Source: Lonepinella koalarum (GTDB taxonomy: Bacteria; Pseudomonadota; Gammaproteobacteria; Enterobacterales; Pasteurellaceae). From it: 48,755 bases of DNA. The position numbers and the translations under genes are program-made. The notes under the pieces were generated by a model, which ran no database searches, was not told the DNA's origin, and saw only the letters and a list, made by a program, of their open reading frames with translations. The DNA is taken from assembly GCA_030525745.1 (NCBI GenBank), contig JAUNED010000013.1:1-48755 (forward strand). The letters run 5' to 3'. Below, in pieces: positions 1-8,631 of this stretch; position 1 is the first letter of the stretch, and each line of letters opens with the position of its first letter.

Positions 1-619
1 GCTCAATATCGTTCGGGTTACGCCCAAGTTGAGTGAAATTTTCCACCAAATAATCCATTTCATCGTCTGCCAACGCCAAACCTAAATTCACATTTGCCTC
101 TTCTAATGCCTTGCGACCACCACCTAAAATATCCACGCTGGTGAATGGTTTTGGTGCTTGTTGTTCAAATAATTTGGCTGCTTCTAGCGGATTACGGATA
201 ACAGTTTCCATCATTCTGTCATGTAGGAGTGCTGTTAATTGTTGTTCTTCTTCAGCATTTAAAGTGCGGTCAAATTCAAAATAGAATGCCACACCACGTT
301 CCAAGCGTAACACTTTGTGTAGACCGCAATTTTGTGCAATATCGGTTGCTTTTGATGACCATGAAGAAATGGTTCCTAAACGTGGGATCACCACAAAACA
401 AGCACCTTGTGGTTCTTGTTGTGTCAAAGTTGGACCATAATCGAGTAGCTCTTCCAATTTTTTTGTTTCATCTGCAGTGAGAGATTCGCTTAATTGGGCA
501 AAATGCAAATACTCGGCATAACAGGATTTCACCGGTAAAGCATTTTTAGAAAAACGAGCGGAAAGCTGAGTTAAACGGAATTCGGAAAGAGTTGGTGAGC
601 CACGAAAGATCTGGAACAT
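1..619 (-). CDS. purL: Phosphoribosylformylglycinamidine synthase, N-terminal part (runs off the window)
   Basis: This is the first 206 codons of the large FGAM synthase, which uses glutamine and ATP to turn FGAR into FGAM in de novo purine synthesis in the cytosol. I translated it by hand on the minus strand; it begins [16 protein letters not shown] and contains [29 protein letters not shown] and VERGVAF-like text (here [14 protein letters not shown]), all typical of the PurS-like N-terminal domain of gammaproteobacterial PurL (about 1300 aa). The reading frame is open to the window edge. The start is supported by an AAGGA about 10 nt upstream. A TATAAT -10 (669-674) and a PurR-type operator (692-707) lie upstream, so the gene is probably repressed when purines are plentiful. 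It is divergent from acnB. Confidence 0.93.
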   Translation of the reverse strand, partial: MFQIFRGSPTLSEFRLTQLSARFSKNALPVKSCYAEYLHFAQLSESLTADETKKLEELLDYGPTLTQQEPQGACFVVIPRLGTISSWSSKATDIAQNCGLHKVLRLERGVAFYFEFDRTLNAEEEQQLTALLHDRMMETVIRNPLEAAKLFEQQAPKPFTSVDILGGGRKALEEANVNLGLALADDEMDYLVENFTQLGRNPNDIE

Positions 620-668
620 AGGGATTTTCCTTGCTTGATTTGACAATAAAATGATAAGAAACGAGCTT

Positions 669-674
669 ATTATA
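669..674 (-). promoter_or_regulatory. -10 element of the purL promoter
   Basis: On the minus strand this reads TATAAT, about 50 bases before the purL start codon. A spacer of 17 bp puts the -35 region inside the PurR-like operator at 692-707, where the hexamer (TTTCGT) is weak. The arrangement lets a repressor block RNA polymerase. Inferred from sequence only. Confidence 0.55.
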
Positions 675-691
675 AAGCAAAAAGTGAGATA

Positions 692-707
692 ACGAAAACG
701 TTTGCTT
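692..707. promoter_or_regulatory. PurR-type operator upstream of purL
   Basis: The 16-mer ACGAAAACGTTTGCTT matches the enterobacterial PurR consensus ACGCAAACGTTTGCGT at 14 of 16 positions, including the whole AAACGTTTGC core. It overlaps the presumed -35 region of purL, the first-listed target class of PurR in gammaproteobacteria. It lies about 105 bp ahead of acnB, so an effect on that gene cannot be excluded but is less likely. Confidence 0.8.
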
Positions 708-812
708 AAATTAATCGTCTTAATTTCTTGTTGAATATAAATTTCCGTATTATTATTCAGCTCATACCTAAAACGAACGTAAATACAACCTCAGATACAT
801 AAGGAAAAGCCT

Positions 813-3425
813 ATGTCTAACTTTCTACCAGATTACCAAAAACACGTTGATGAGCGTGCTGCCCTTGGCATTGTGCCAAAACCTCTTGATGCACAACAAA
901 CCGCAGAATTAATCGAATTATTAAAAAATCCGCAACAAGTAAATGAAAGTGCGGTAGATTTATTGACACTTTTTGAAACTCGTATTCCTGCCGGTGTAGA
1001 TGAAGCTGCTTATGTGAAAGCCGCATTTTTGGCCGCTATTGTGAAAGGTGATGCAAATTCCCCGTTGATTACGCCACAACATGCAGTGAAATTATTAGGT
1101 ACTATGCAAGGTGGTTATAATATTGAGCCATTATTGACCGCACTTGATAATGATGAACTTGCTCCTATTGCGGCAGAAGCCCTTTCTTCTACTTTATTAA
1201 TGTTTGATAACTTCCACGATGTTGCGGAGCGAGCCAAAAACGGCAATGCTTATGCGAAAAAAGTATTGGAATCTTGGGCGAATGCGGATTGGTATTTATC
1301 CCGACCAAAATTGGCGGAAAAATTAACAGTAACGGTATTTAAGGTAACAGGGGAAACCAATACGGATGACTTGTCTCCTGCGCAAGATGCCTGGTCTCGT
1401 CCTGATATTCCGTTGCATGCGTTAGCCATGCTGAAAAATGCCCGTGATGGTATTGAACCTGATGATGTAGGTAATATCGGTCCGATTAAACAGTTAGAAA
1501 AACTAAAAGAAAAAGGCTTTCCGTTGGCTTATGTGGGCGATGTGGTTGGCACAGGATCTTCCCGTAAATCGGCGACTAACTCCGTATTATGGTTTATGGG
1601 TGAAGATATTCCGTATATTCCAAATAAACGTGCCGGTGGTGTGGTGCTGGGCGGTAAAATTGCGCCGATTTTCTTTAATACCATGGAAGATGCCGGCTCA
1701 TTGCCGATTGAAGTGGATGTGAGTAAGCTCAATATGGGGGATGTGATTGACATTTATCCTTATGCCGGCAAAATTTGTCGTCATAACAGTGATGAAGTGT
1801 TGGCAGAATTTAGCTTGAAAACCAATGTATTACTGGACGAAGTACGTGCCGGTGGTCGGATTCCATTAATTATCGGCCGTGGTTTAACGCATAAAGCCCG
1901 TGTGGAACTTGGTTTGCCTGACACAGATATTTTTGCGAAGCCGCAAAGTGCGGTGGAAAATCGCAAAGGTTTTACGTTAGCACAAAAAATGGTGGGCAGA
2001 GCCTGTGGTGTGGAAGGTATTCGCCCGGGCCAGTATTGTGAACCTCGTATGACATCGGTCGGCTCACAAGACACCACCGGTCCAATGACGCGAGATGAGT
2101 TGAAAGATTTGGCTTGTTTGGGTTTCTCTGCGGATTTGGTGATGCAATCCTTCTGTCATACTGCGGCTTATCCAAAGCCGGTTGATGTGGTCACTCATCA
2201 TACGTTGCCTGATTTTATTATGAACCGTGGCGGCGTGTCATTACGCCCCGGCGATGGGGTTATTCACTCTTGGTTAAACCGTATGTTATTGCCGGACACT
2301 GTGGGTACAGGCGGTGATTCACATACTCGTTTCCCTATCGGGATTTCATTCCCGGCTGGATCAGGTCTTGTGGCTTTCGCTGCGGCAACCGGTGTGATGC
2401 CTTTGGATATGCCGGAATCCGTATTGGTTCGTTTTAAAGGCGAAATGCAACCCGGCATTACTTTGCGTGATTTAGTGCATGCCATTCCTTACTACGCCAT
2501 TAAACAAGGCTTATTAACCGTCGAAAAAGCAGGTAAGAAAAATATTTTCTCCGGTCGTATTTTGGAAATTGAAGGGTTAGAGCATTTAAAAGTAGAGCAG
2601 GCATTTGAATTGTCCGATGCCTCTGCAGAGCGTTCGGCAGCGGCTTGTACCATTAAATTGGATAAAGCTCCGATTATCGAATATTTAAATTCCAATATTG
2701 TGTTGCTGAAATATATGATTGCGGAAGGTTATGGTGATGTGCGGACATTGGAGCGCCGTATCCGTGAGATGGAAAAATGGTTGGCGGATCCACAATTAAT
2801 GGAAGCGGATGCAGATGCGGAATATGCGGCTATTATCGAGATTGATTTAGCTGAAATCAAAGAACCGATTTTATGTGCGCCGAATGATCCGGATGATGCC
2901 CGTTTATTGTCAGAAGTGGCCGGTGACAAAATTGATGAAGTCTTTATCGGATCTTGTATGACCAATATTGGTCATTTCCGTGCAGCCGGTAAATTGTTGG
3001 CGAAGTTTAAAGATATGATCCCAACCCGATTGTGGATCGCCCCACCAACGAAAATGGATGCAAGCCAGCTCAGCGATGAAGGTTATTACAGTATTTTTGG
3101 TAAAAGTGGGGCAAGAATCGAAATCCCGGGCTGTTCTTTATGTATGGGAAATCAAGCCCGTGTAGCTAACGGCGCAACGGTGGTTTCCACTTCTACCCGA
3201 AATTTCCCGAACCGCTTAGGGCAAGGAGCGAACGTGTATTTAGCTTCTGCGGAATTGGCTGCGGTGGCTTCTTTACTGGGTAAATTACCGACACCGGAAG
3301 AATATTTAGCCTATGCCGCTGATTTACAACAAGATAAAGAGGATACTTATCGTTACCTGAATTTTGACCAAATTAACAACTATACACAGAAAGCTGACGG
3401 CGTTATTTTCCAAACAGCTGTATAA
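813..3425 (+). CDS. acnB: Aconitate hydratase B
   Basis: Bifunctional aconitase/2-methylisocitrate dehydratase with a 4Fe-4S cluster, interconverting citrate and isocitrate in the TCA cycle. The 870 aa length fits AcnB (about 865 aa). The AcnB layout is visible: an N-terminal HEAT-like domain (about 1-160), the swivel domain early in the protein ([17 protein letters not shown] about 242-258), then the catalytic domains with GGDSHTRFP (about 502-510), [14 protein letters not shown] (about 713-726) and [11 protein letters not shown] (about 772-782), which supply the cluster cysteines. An AAGGA lies 8 nt before the ATG. The gene stands alone and is followed by a terminator hairpin. Its presence is informative because H. 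influenzae is described as lacking the oxidative TCA enzymes. Confidence 0.97.
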   Translation: MSNFLPDYQKHVDERAALGIVPKPLDAQQTAELIELLKNPQQVNESAVDLLTLFETRIPAGVDEAAYVKAAFLAAIVKGDANSPLITPQHAVKLLGTMQGGYNIEPLLTALDNDELAPIAAEALSSTLLMFDNFHDVAERAKNGNAYAKKVLESWANADWYLSRPKLAEKLTVTVFKVTGETNTDDLSPAQDAWSRPDIPLHALAMLKNARDGIEPDDVGNIGPIKQLEKLKEKGFPLAYVGDVVGTGSSRKSATNSVLWFMGEDIPYIPNKRAGGVVLGGKIAPIFFNTMEDAGSLPIEVDVSKLNMGDVIDIYPYAGKICRHNSDEVLAEFSLKTNVLLDEVRAGGRIPLIIGRGLTHKARVELGLPDTDIFAKPQSAVENRKGFTLAQKMVGRACGVEGIRPGQYCEPRMTSVGSQDTTGPMTRDELKDLACLGFSADLVMQSFCHTAAYPKPVDVVTHHTLPDFIMNRGGVSLRPGDGVIHSWLNRMLLPDTVGTGGDSHTRFPIGISFPAGSGLVAFAAATGVMPLDMPESVLVRFKGEMQPGITLRDLVHAIPYYAIKQGLLTVEKAGKKNIFSGRILEIEGLEHLKVEQAFELSDASAERSAAACTIKLDKAPIIEYLNSNIVLLKYMIAEGYGDVRTLERRIREMEKWLADPQLMEADADAEYAAIIEIDLAEIKEPILCAPNDPDDARLLSEVAGDKIDEVFIGSCMTNIGHFRAAGKLLAKFKDMIPTRLWIAPPTKMDASQLSDEGYYSIFGKSGARIEIPGCSLCMGNQARVANGATVVSTSTRNFPNRLGQGANVYLASAELAAVASLLGKLPTPEEYLAYAADLQQDKEDTYRYLNFDQINNYTQKADGVIFQTAV
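947..955 (+). repeat. DNA uptake signal sequence (representative of about 60 copies)
   Basis: AAGTGCGGT, the 9-base core recognised by the Haemophilus-type competence machinery. Single copies lie within many genes (for example near 3790 in the phosphoesterase gene, 13541 in dnaG, 19948 in deaD, 33440 in rsmB, 46126 in recG), and inverted pairs form the terminators listed above. Copies occur on both strands. Near-matches AAGTACGGT occur after acnB (near 3427) and in murI (near 48488). Confidence 0.95.
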
Positions 3426-3451
3426 AGTACGGTCAAAAATTTCACTGTTTT

Positions 3452-3474
3452 GCCCTCCTTGTGAGGGCATTTTT
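3452..3474 (+). terminator. Rho-independent terminator of acnB
   Basis: The stem GCCCTC (3452-3457) pairs with GAGGGC (3463-3468) around a 5-nt loop and is followed by ATTTTT. It lies 26 nt after the acnB stop codon and ahead of the next gene on the same strand. Confidence 0.8.
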
Positions 3475-3492
3475 CTCGATTAAAGGAATATT

Positions 3493-4575
3493 ATGGAACT
3501 GAGACATTATTTGACTTTTGGCGGCGCAATACTGGTGCTGCAACTTTTTCTTTATGTGTTTAATCGCACTTTATGTTGGTTTTTTAATCTTCAAGCGAAA
3601 AGCAAAAGTCGCTTTGTGCTTTGCTTGACAAGCTATATTTCAGTAAATGCCGTCATTTTATTAAGCATTTTTCGTATTTTACCGATGTTCCGTTTGGGGG
3701 CATTTTTATTGGCGTTTTTGTTATTTTCAATGTTTGTCAGCATTGCCATTGGCATCGTGCGCCACATTTTCCGAAACAGAGCTAAAATAGACCGCACTTT
3801 GCGTTGGCTTTATCCACTTGGTTTATTAGGTTTGTTGGGATTAAGTGTTTATAACGCCTATACACCTAAAGTGGTGCATTATATTGTACAAATTGATAAG
3901 CCTCTGAAACCTGTTCGTATCGGTATGGCAAGCGATTTTCATTTAGGAAAATGGTTTGGTGGCAAGCAACTGGATCAATTGGCAGAGATATTTAACCAAC
4001 AACAGGTTGATGTCATTTTATTACCCGGCGATATTATGGATGACAATGTGAATGCTTATTTAGCCGAACAAATGCAGCCGCATTTGGCTAAGCTGAAAGC
4101 ACCATTGGGCGTTTATGCGACCCTTGGCAATCATGATTTCTTCGGTGATCAAATGCGTATTGCCGATGAAATTAAAAAAGCCGGTATTCAAGTATTATGG
4201 GATCAAAGCATGACAGTGAATAATCAATTCGTGTTGGTGGGTCGGAATGATGATTTGGTTCAAAATCGCCCTGAAACCGCTGAATTATTAAAAAATGTAG
4301 ATACCGATTTACCGGTATTTTTACTCGATCATCGCCCAACAGATATTGAAAAGCATGTTCAATTACCCATTGATTTGCAAGTGTCCGGTCACGCACATCG
4401 AGGGCAAATTTTTCCTGCAAATCTCATCACTTATTTAATGTATCGGTTAGATTATGGCTATGAAAAAATAGGCAACGGACATTTTGTAGTAACCTCGGGG
4501 TATGGTTTTTGGGGCATTCCAATGCGTTTAGGTTCTCAGTCAGAGATTGTGATTATTGATGTAATCGGCAAATAG
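3493..4575 (+). CDS. Membrane-anchored calcineurin-like metallophosphoesterase
   Basis: A 360 aa protein with four hydrophobic segments in the first 125 residues (about 8-32, 42-63, 70-96, 106-124) followed by a phosphoesterase domain. The metal-binding motifs appear in order: SDFHLG (about 147-152), GDIMDD (about 179-184), GNHDFFG (about 217-223), and SGHAHRGQ (about 299-306). These are the usual ligands for a two-metal centre in the YaeI/YkuE-like branch, some members of which act on lipid-linked phosphates such as UDP-diacylglucosamine. The substrate here cannot be deduced. The start ATG has an AAGGA 8 nt upstream. It sits between terminated acnB and a binding-protein gene that has its own ribosome site, so it is probably its own transcription unit. 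Confidence 0.85.
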   Translation: MELRHYLTFGGAILVLQLFLYVFNRTLCWFFNLQAKSKSRFVLCLTSYISVNAVILLSIFRILPMFRLGAFLLAFLLFSMFVSIAIGIVRHIFRNRAKIDRTLRWLYPLGLLGLLGLSVYNAYTPKVVHYIVQIDKPLKPVRIGMASDFHLGKWFGGKQLDQLAEIFNQQQVDVILLPGDIMDDNVNAYLAEQMQPHLAKLKAPLGVYATLGNHDFFGDQMRIADEIKKAGIQVLWDQSMTVNNQFVLVGRNDDLVQNRPETAELLKNVDTDLPVFLLDHRPTDIEKHVQLPIDLQVSGHAHRGQIFPANLITYLMYRLDYGYEKIGNGHFVVTSGYGFWGIPMRLGSQSEIVIIDVIGK

Positions 4576-4642
4576 AGCTTGTGATTTGTCATCTATATGC
4601 TAGATTGTGAGCGATTTTAATTCTATAACAGGAACAATAAGA

Positions 4643-5686
4643 ATGAAATTTAAAACGTCCATTATGGCGACCGCACTTTTTCTCACAGCGGCGTTGATGA
4701 ATACAACACAAGCCGTAGCAGCAGGAAAATTAACTTTTTATTGCAGTGTACAAAATGAAGTTTGCGAAAAAATGGCGCAACAATTCGGTGAAAAATACGA
4801 TGTGGAAACTAAATTTGTGCGTAACGGCACAGGAGCAACACTGGCAAAATTAAAAGCAGAAAAAGATAATCCACAAGCGGATATTTGGTACGGCGGTACT
4901 ATTGAGCCTCATTTTCAAGCAGGCGATTTAGGCTTGTTGGAACCTTATCGCTCACCGGCACAAAAGGATATTTTACCGCAATTCCATTCTTTAACAGCCG
5001 AAAAAGGCGATTTAACCTCTATCGTTTATATGATGGTATTGGGCTTTGGCGTTAATACGGAGAAATTAAAGCAACTTGGTGTGGAAATGCCTAAAAAATG
5101 GACTGATTTACTGAATCCGGCGTTAAAAGGGCAAATTCAGTTACCAGATCCTCGTACTTCAGGTACAACTTATACAGTGATTGCCACCTTGATTGAGTTA
5201 TGGGGGGAAGAGAAAGCCTTTGATTACCTGAGAAATTTAGATGCTTCTGTGTCACAATATGTGAAAAGCGGTTTAGTCACCAGTAATTTATCCCGTGGTG
5301 AAAGTGCCGTGAGTATTGGCTTTGTGCATAGCTATGAAACGGAAAAAGAAAAAGGTGCACCGGTAGAAAGTATTTTACCTGAAGATGGGATTGGTTATGC
5401 TTTAGGGGCTGCAAGTATTATTAAAGGGGCAAGAAATCCGGATAATGCGAAGTTATTTATGGACTGGGTACTTTCTAAAGAAGCCCAAGAAATTCCTTGG
5501 CGTGAGTACAATTTATATCAAATTCCAACGAATATTCATGCAGAAGTCTCTCCGAAATCTGTGAAAGTAGCAGGCTTGAAATTGGTGGAATTGGATTACA
5601 AGCGTTTCGGCTCTAGCGAAGAGGGAAAACGTTTAGTGGATAAGTGGGTGGCTGATATTAAATTACAAGAAAAAGCGGCGCAATAG
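4643..5686 (+). CDS. afuA: Periplasmic substrate-binding protein, AfuA/FbpA-like
   Basis: A 347 aa exported ABC-transporter binding protein. I chose the ATG at 4643 (MKFKTSIMATALFLTAALMN) over an in-frame ATG at 4607 because an AGGA lies 10 nt upstream and a classical signal peptide starts there, with cleavage near TQAVAA-GKL. The mature part has the features of the iron/phosphosugar cluster: GKLTFYCSVQNEVCEKMA, ADIWYGGTIEPHFQA, a SGTTYT loop, and YALGAASIIKGARNPDNAKLFMDW. Related AfuA proteins were first annotated as ferric-binding, but one from Actinobacillus was shown to bind hexose phosphates; I do not assign the ligand. No permease or ATPase gene follows; a terminator comes 18 nt after the stop. 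Confidence 0.82.
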   Translation: MKFKTSIMATALFLTAALMNTTQAVAAGKLTFYCSVQNEVCEKMAQQFGEKYDVETKFVRNGTGATLAKLKAEKDNPQADIWYGGTIEPHFQAGDLGLLEPYRSPAQKDILPQFHSLTAEKGDLTSIVYMMVLGFGVNTEKLKQLGVEMPKKWTDLLNPALKGQIQLPDPRTSGTTYTVIATLIELWGEEKAFDYLRNLDASVSQYVKSGLVTSNLSRGESAVSIGFVHSYETEKEKGAPVESILPEDGIGYALGAASIIKGARNPDNAKLFMDWVLSKEAQEIPWREYNLYQIPTNIHAEVSPKSVKVAGLKLVELDYKRFGSSEEGKRLVDKWVADIKLQEKAAQ

Positions 5687-5704
5687 ACTAGGGGTTGAAT
5701 AAAT

Positions 5705-5745
5705 AAAGTGCGGTTAAAATTCACTGAGTTTTAACCGCACTTTTT
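5705..5745. terminator. Bidirectional terminator made of paired uptake sequences
   Basis: A perfect 15-bp stem (5705-5719 with 5729-5743), each arm carrying the uptake 9-mer, with a 9-nt loop and T tracts on both strands. It lies between the convergent afuA and nrdG and can serve both. Confidence 0.85.
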
Positions 5746-5749
5746 ATTT

Positions 5750-6217
5750 TCAGCATTTCAAACGATAGATTACTTGATTTTTCGAACCTCGCCAAATCAG
5801 GTTTGGATCGGCTTGTTCTTGGATAAATTTACCGTCAATTAAAACATCAATATAAGGCAGCATTTGTTGCTGATAATCGGTCAATTCTGCCAAGAGATAA
5901 CCTGTCCAAAGCCAAATATCCTTATCGGGGCATTCCTTTTTGATCCGTTGAACCAAAGGTAATAATCCGGCTACATTTTTCGGATGTAAAGGATCGCCAC
6001 CGGATAAACTCAAACCTTGTCGTTTAATGCGAGTATCTTTCAGATCAGACAAAATTTGTTCTTCCATTGCATTATCAAATGGGACACCGGCATCAAATGA
6101 CCAACTTTTTTGGTTATAACAGCCTTTGCAATGGTGTGTACAACCGCTGACAAAAAGTGTACAACGAGTACCTTCACCGTTGATCACGTCCGTGGGATAG
6201 TATTGCAGGTAATTCAT
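5750..6217 (-). CDS. nrdG: Anaerobic ribonucleotide reductase activating protein
   Basis: A radical SAM enzyme of 155 aa that uses S-adenosylmethionine and a 4Fe-4S cluster to put the glycyl radical on NrdD. The cluster motif is CTHHCKGCYNQKSW (about residues 26-39), the CxxxCxxC signature; SLSGGDPLHPKN (about 71-82) is the SAM-contacting GGDP segment. Length matches the family (about 155 aa). It lies downstream of nrdD on the same strand but 218 bp away, with strong palindromes in the gap, so its expression may be partly separate from that of nrdD. Confidence 0.95.
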   Translation of the reverse strand: MNYLQYYPTDVINGEGTRCTLFVSGCTHHCKGCYNQKSWSFDAGVPFDNAMEEQILSDLKDTRIKRQGLSLSGGDPLHPKNVAGLLPLVQRIKKECPDKDIWLWTGYLLAELTDYQQQMLPYIDVLIDGKFIQEQADPNLIWRGSKNQVIYRLKC

Positions 6218-6236
6218 TGTTCTTCTTCCTTATTTG

Positions 6237-6273
6237 CTTTCTTTGCTTCGCCAAAGCAAGTAAGCAAAGAAAG
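6237..6273. repeat. 12-bp perfect inverted repeat ahead of nrdG
   Basis: CTTTCTTTGCTT (6237-6248) and AAGCAAAGAAAG (6262-6273) are exact reverse complements around a 13-nt spacer, which itself allows TTGCTT (6243-6248) to pair with AAGCAA (6254-6259). It begins 20 bp upstream of nrdG, on the transcript of nrdD-nrdG. It resembles dispersed intergenic palindromes seen in many proteobacteria; that resemblance is from memory and not tested. Confidence 0.75.
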
Positions 6274-6277
6274 GCGC

Positions 6278-6395
6278 TCCTATTTTGCCTTGTTTCCTGA
6301 AAATAGTTTGATTGGCTTAATGGAAAATGCCTACGATATGCTCAAGCAGTAGGCATTTTCCTACAAATCCAGCTATTTTCAGGCGGCAAAAAGGA
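6278..6395. repeat. Nested palindrome (about 118 bp) in the nrdG-nrdD spacer
   Basis: Three sets of arms nest around one centre: TTTTGCC (6283-6289) with GGCAAAA (6385-6391), flanked by TCCT/AGGA; CCTGAAAATAG (6296-6306) with CTATTTTCAGG (6373-6383); and GGAAAATGCCTAC (6322-6334) with GTAGGCATTTTCC (6349-6361). All are exact. No T tract follows on the nrdD sense strand beyond those within the stem, so it is not an obvious terminator. A structured spacer RNA or a small miniature inverted-repeat element are both possible. Confidence 0.75.
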
Positions 6396-6435
6396 TAATA
6401 TTTTTAAAAGTGCGGTAGATTTTCTATCAGTTTTA

Positions 6436-8562
6436 TCATAAATGTTTTACGCGGCGTTTAACTTCTTCCTGTTTTCCTGCATTAAACGGGCGGGCATCGG
6501 GGCTACCGAGATAACCACAAACCCGCCTTGTTACTGATACTGTTTGGCTGTCGTGATTACCGCATTTAGGGCAGGAAAAACCTTTACTGGTGCAGTGAAA
6601 TTCGCCGGTGAAACCACATTGATAACATTCGTCAATCGGTGTATTCGTGCCATAATAAGGCACGCGATCATAGCTATAATCCCAAACATCTTCTAAGGCT
6701 TTTAAGTTATGTTGTAAATTAGGGTATTCGCCATAGCAAATAAATCCCCCGTTTGCCAGTGGAGGATAAGGCATCTCAAAGTCGATTTTGTCGTAAGGAT
6801 TTACTTTTTTCTCCACATCCAAGTGGTAGCTGTTGGTGTAATAGCCTTTGGCCGTGACCCCTTTAATCACGCCAAAGGCTTTTGCATCCAAACGGCAAAA
6901 ACGATCACAAAGGTTTTCACTTGGTGTGGAATAGAGACTAAAGGCATAACCGGTTTCTGCTTTCCATTTTTGTACCGTTTGAGCTAAGTAGCTTACTATC
7001 GCAATGCCTTTTTGGCGAAGTTCTTCGCTGTCATAAATATGTCCTTTTTCATATAACGCATTCAGAGTTTCGTAAAGACCAATATAACCAAGGGAAATTG
7101 AAGCCCTTCCGTTTTTGAATATTGTCGCCACATTATCATCAGCATTGAGGCGTACACCACAAGCACCCTCCATATATAAAATCGGAGCAACTCTTGCTTT
7201 TGTATTTTCTAAACGGGCTATTCTTGTCATTAAGGCTTTTTTAGCAATGTCTAAACGTGTGTTTAAAATATGATAAAACGCCTTTTCTGACCCTTTTGCT
7301 TCAATGGCGATTCTGGGTAAATTCAAGCTAACAACTCCTAAATTATTACGCCCGTCATGTTGTAATTCGCCATTCTCTTCAAACGCACCCAAAAAGCTGC
7401 GACAACCCATTGGTGCTTTAAATGAACCGGTGACTTTCACCACTTGCTCATAATTTAAAATATCAGGGTACATTCGCTTGGAAGCACATTCTAAAGCGAG
7501 CTGTTTGATGTCGTAATTAGGATCTTGTGGAGACTGATTAATGCCTTTTTTAAGCGTAAACACCAATTTTGGGAAAACCGGTGTTTTGTGATTTTTTCCC
7601 AATCCTCTAATGCGATTTTGTAAAATTGCCTGTTGAATTAACCGCTCTTGCCACGAAATCCCTAAGCCGAAACCAAAGGTCACAAAGGGTGTCTGTCCAT
7701 TGGCAGTGTGCAGTGTATTGACTTCATATTCCAAAGATTGAAAAGCATCAAAACATTCTTTCTCAATTAAGGCTTGAGCATATTTTAAAGGCTCGGGAAT
7801 TCGCCATTGTTCTGCGGTGGTTAAGTGTTTTTCATAACTTAATTGCACATAGGGAGCGAGAATCTCATCAATACGGTTAATGGTTGTCCCGCCATAAATA
7901 TGGCTGGCGACTTGAGCGATAATCTGTGCAGTGACTGCTGTTGCAGTAGAGATGGATTTTGGCGGTTCAATTTCGGCGTTACCCATTTTAAAGCCTTGAG
8001 TCAGCATACCCTTTAAATCCACCAACATGCAGTTAAACATTGGGAAGAACGGCGAATAATCCAAATCGTGATAATGAATTTCCCCTTTTTCATGGGCGGC
8101 AACGACATCCGGCGGTAACAAATAATTTTTTGCATAATAGCGGGCTACAATACCGGCTAATAAATCCCGTTGTGTAGGGATTACTTTCGCATCTTTATTG
8201 GCGTTTTCATTGAGCAATTCCATATTATTTTGCTTAATCAATCCCTCAATTTCCTTGGTTAAACGGCTACGTTTTTCCCTTGCCAAATCACGGTCGTGGC
8301 GATATTCGATATAAGCACGGGCAATCTGTGGGTATTCACTTGCCATTAATTGATTTTCCACTATTTGCTGAATGTGATGAATATCAATTTCTTCTTGGTA
8401 ATCTCTCAAAATTCGATTAAAGACCGATTGCCCGATTTGATTGCAATAATCCGTATTTTCTATACCAATGGAGTTCGCTGCTTTTTTCACAGCATTAATA
8501 ATGCGTTGCAAGTCAAAATTTACTCGAGAACCATCACGTTTTATCACAAAAAATGTACTCAT
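6436..8562 (-). CDS. nrdD: Anaerobic ribonucleoside-triphosphate reductase
   Basis: The 708 aa class III reductase makes dNTPs from NTPs without oxygen, using a glycyl radical and formate as reductant. Visible parts: an N-terminal ATP-cone allosteric domain (KRDGSRVNFDLQRIINAVKKA), the ten-stranded barrel, a C-terminal zinc site with cysteine pairs in CYQCGFTGEFHC and CPKCG (about 642-667), and the glycyl radical loop RVCGYLGSPDARPFNAGKQ near the C terminus with the radical glycine after VCGYL. The C terminus is almost the same as in E. coli. The leader holds two NrdR boxes and a possible FNR-like site, consistent with control by nucleotides and oxygen. Confidence 0.98.
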   Translation of the reverse strand: MSTFFVIKRDGSRVNFDLQRIINAVKKAANSIGIENTDYCNQIGQSVFNRILRDYQEEIDIHHIQQIVENQLMASEYPQIARAYIEYRHDRDLAREKRSRLTKEIEGLIKQNNMELLNENANKDAKVIPTQRDLLAGIVARYYAKNYLLPPDVVAAHEKGEIHYHDLDYSPFFPMFNCMLVDLKGMLTQGFKMGNAEIEPPKSISTATAVTAQIIAQVASHIYGGTTINRIDEILAPYVQLSYEKHLTTAEQWRIPEPLKYAQALIEKECFDAFQSLEYEVNTLHTANGQTPFVTFGFGLGISWQERLIQQAILQNRIRGLGKNHKTPVFPKLVFTLKKGINQSPQDPNYDIKQLALECASKRMYPDILNYEQVVKVTGSFKAPMGCRSFLGAFEENGELQHDGRNNLGVVSLNLPRIAIEAKGSEKAFYHILNTRLDIAKKALMTRIARLENTKARVAPILYMEGACGVRLNADDNVATIFKNGRASISLGYIGLYETLNALYEKGHIYDSEELRQKGIAIVSYLAQTVQKWKAETGYAFSLYSTPSENLCDRFCRLDAKAFGVIKGVTAKGYYTNSYHLDVEKKVNPYDKIDFEMPYPPLANGGFICYGEYPNLQHNLKALEDVWDYSYDRVPYYGTNTPIDECYQCGFTGEFHCTSKGFSCPKCGNHDSQTVSVTRRVCGYLGSPDARPFNAGKQEEVKRRVKHL

Positions 8563-8600
8563 TTTATTATCCTATAAATTGCTTGGTTTAAAAGGTTGAT

Positions 8601-8616
8601 AAACTATATCTAGTTT
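8601..8616. promoter_or_regulatory. NrdR box, promoter-proximal copy
   Basis: AAACTATATCTAGTTT is a 16-bp near-perfect palindrome resembling the NrdR consensus (ACACNATATATNGTGT-like). It starts 39 bp upstream of nrdD. Its partner at 8632-8647 is exactly 31 bp away start to start, three helical turns, the phasing expected for cooperative NrdR binding. Confidence 0.8.
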
Positions 8617-8631
8617 AAAATTTAAATTCAA

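Noticed and set aside
229-480. 83-codon plus-strand frame near the left edge
   Set aside because: Antisense to the purL N-terminal region, which shows clear family motifs.
6110-6352. 80-codon plus-strand frame in the nrdG-nrdD gap
   Set aside because: It begins inside antisense nrdG and then passes through the inverted repeats; no ribosome site.
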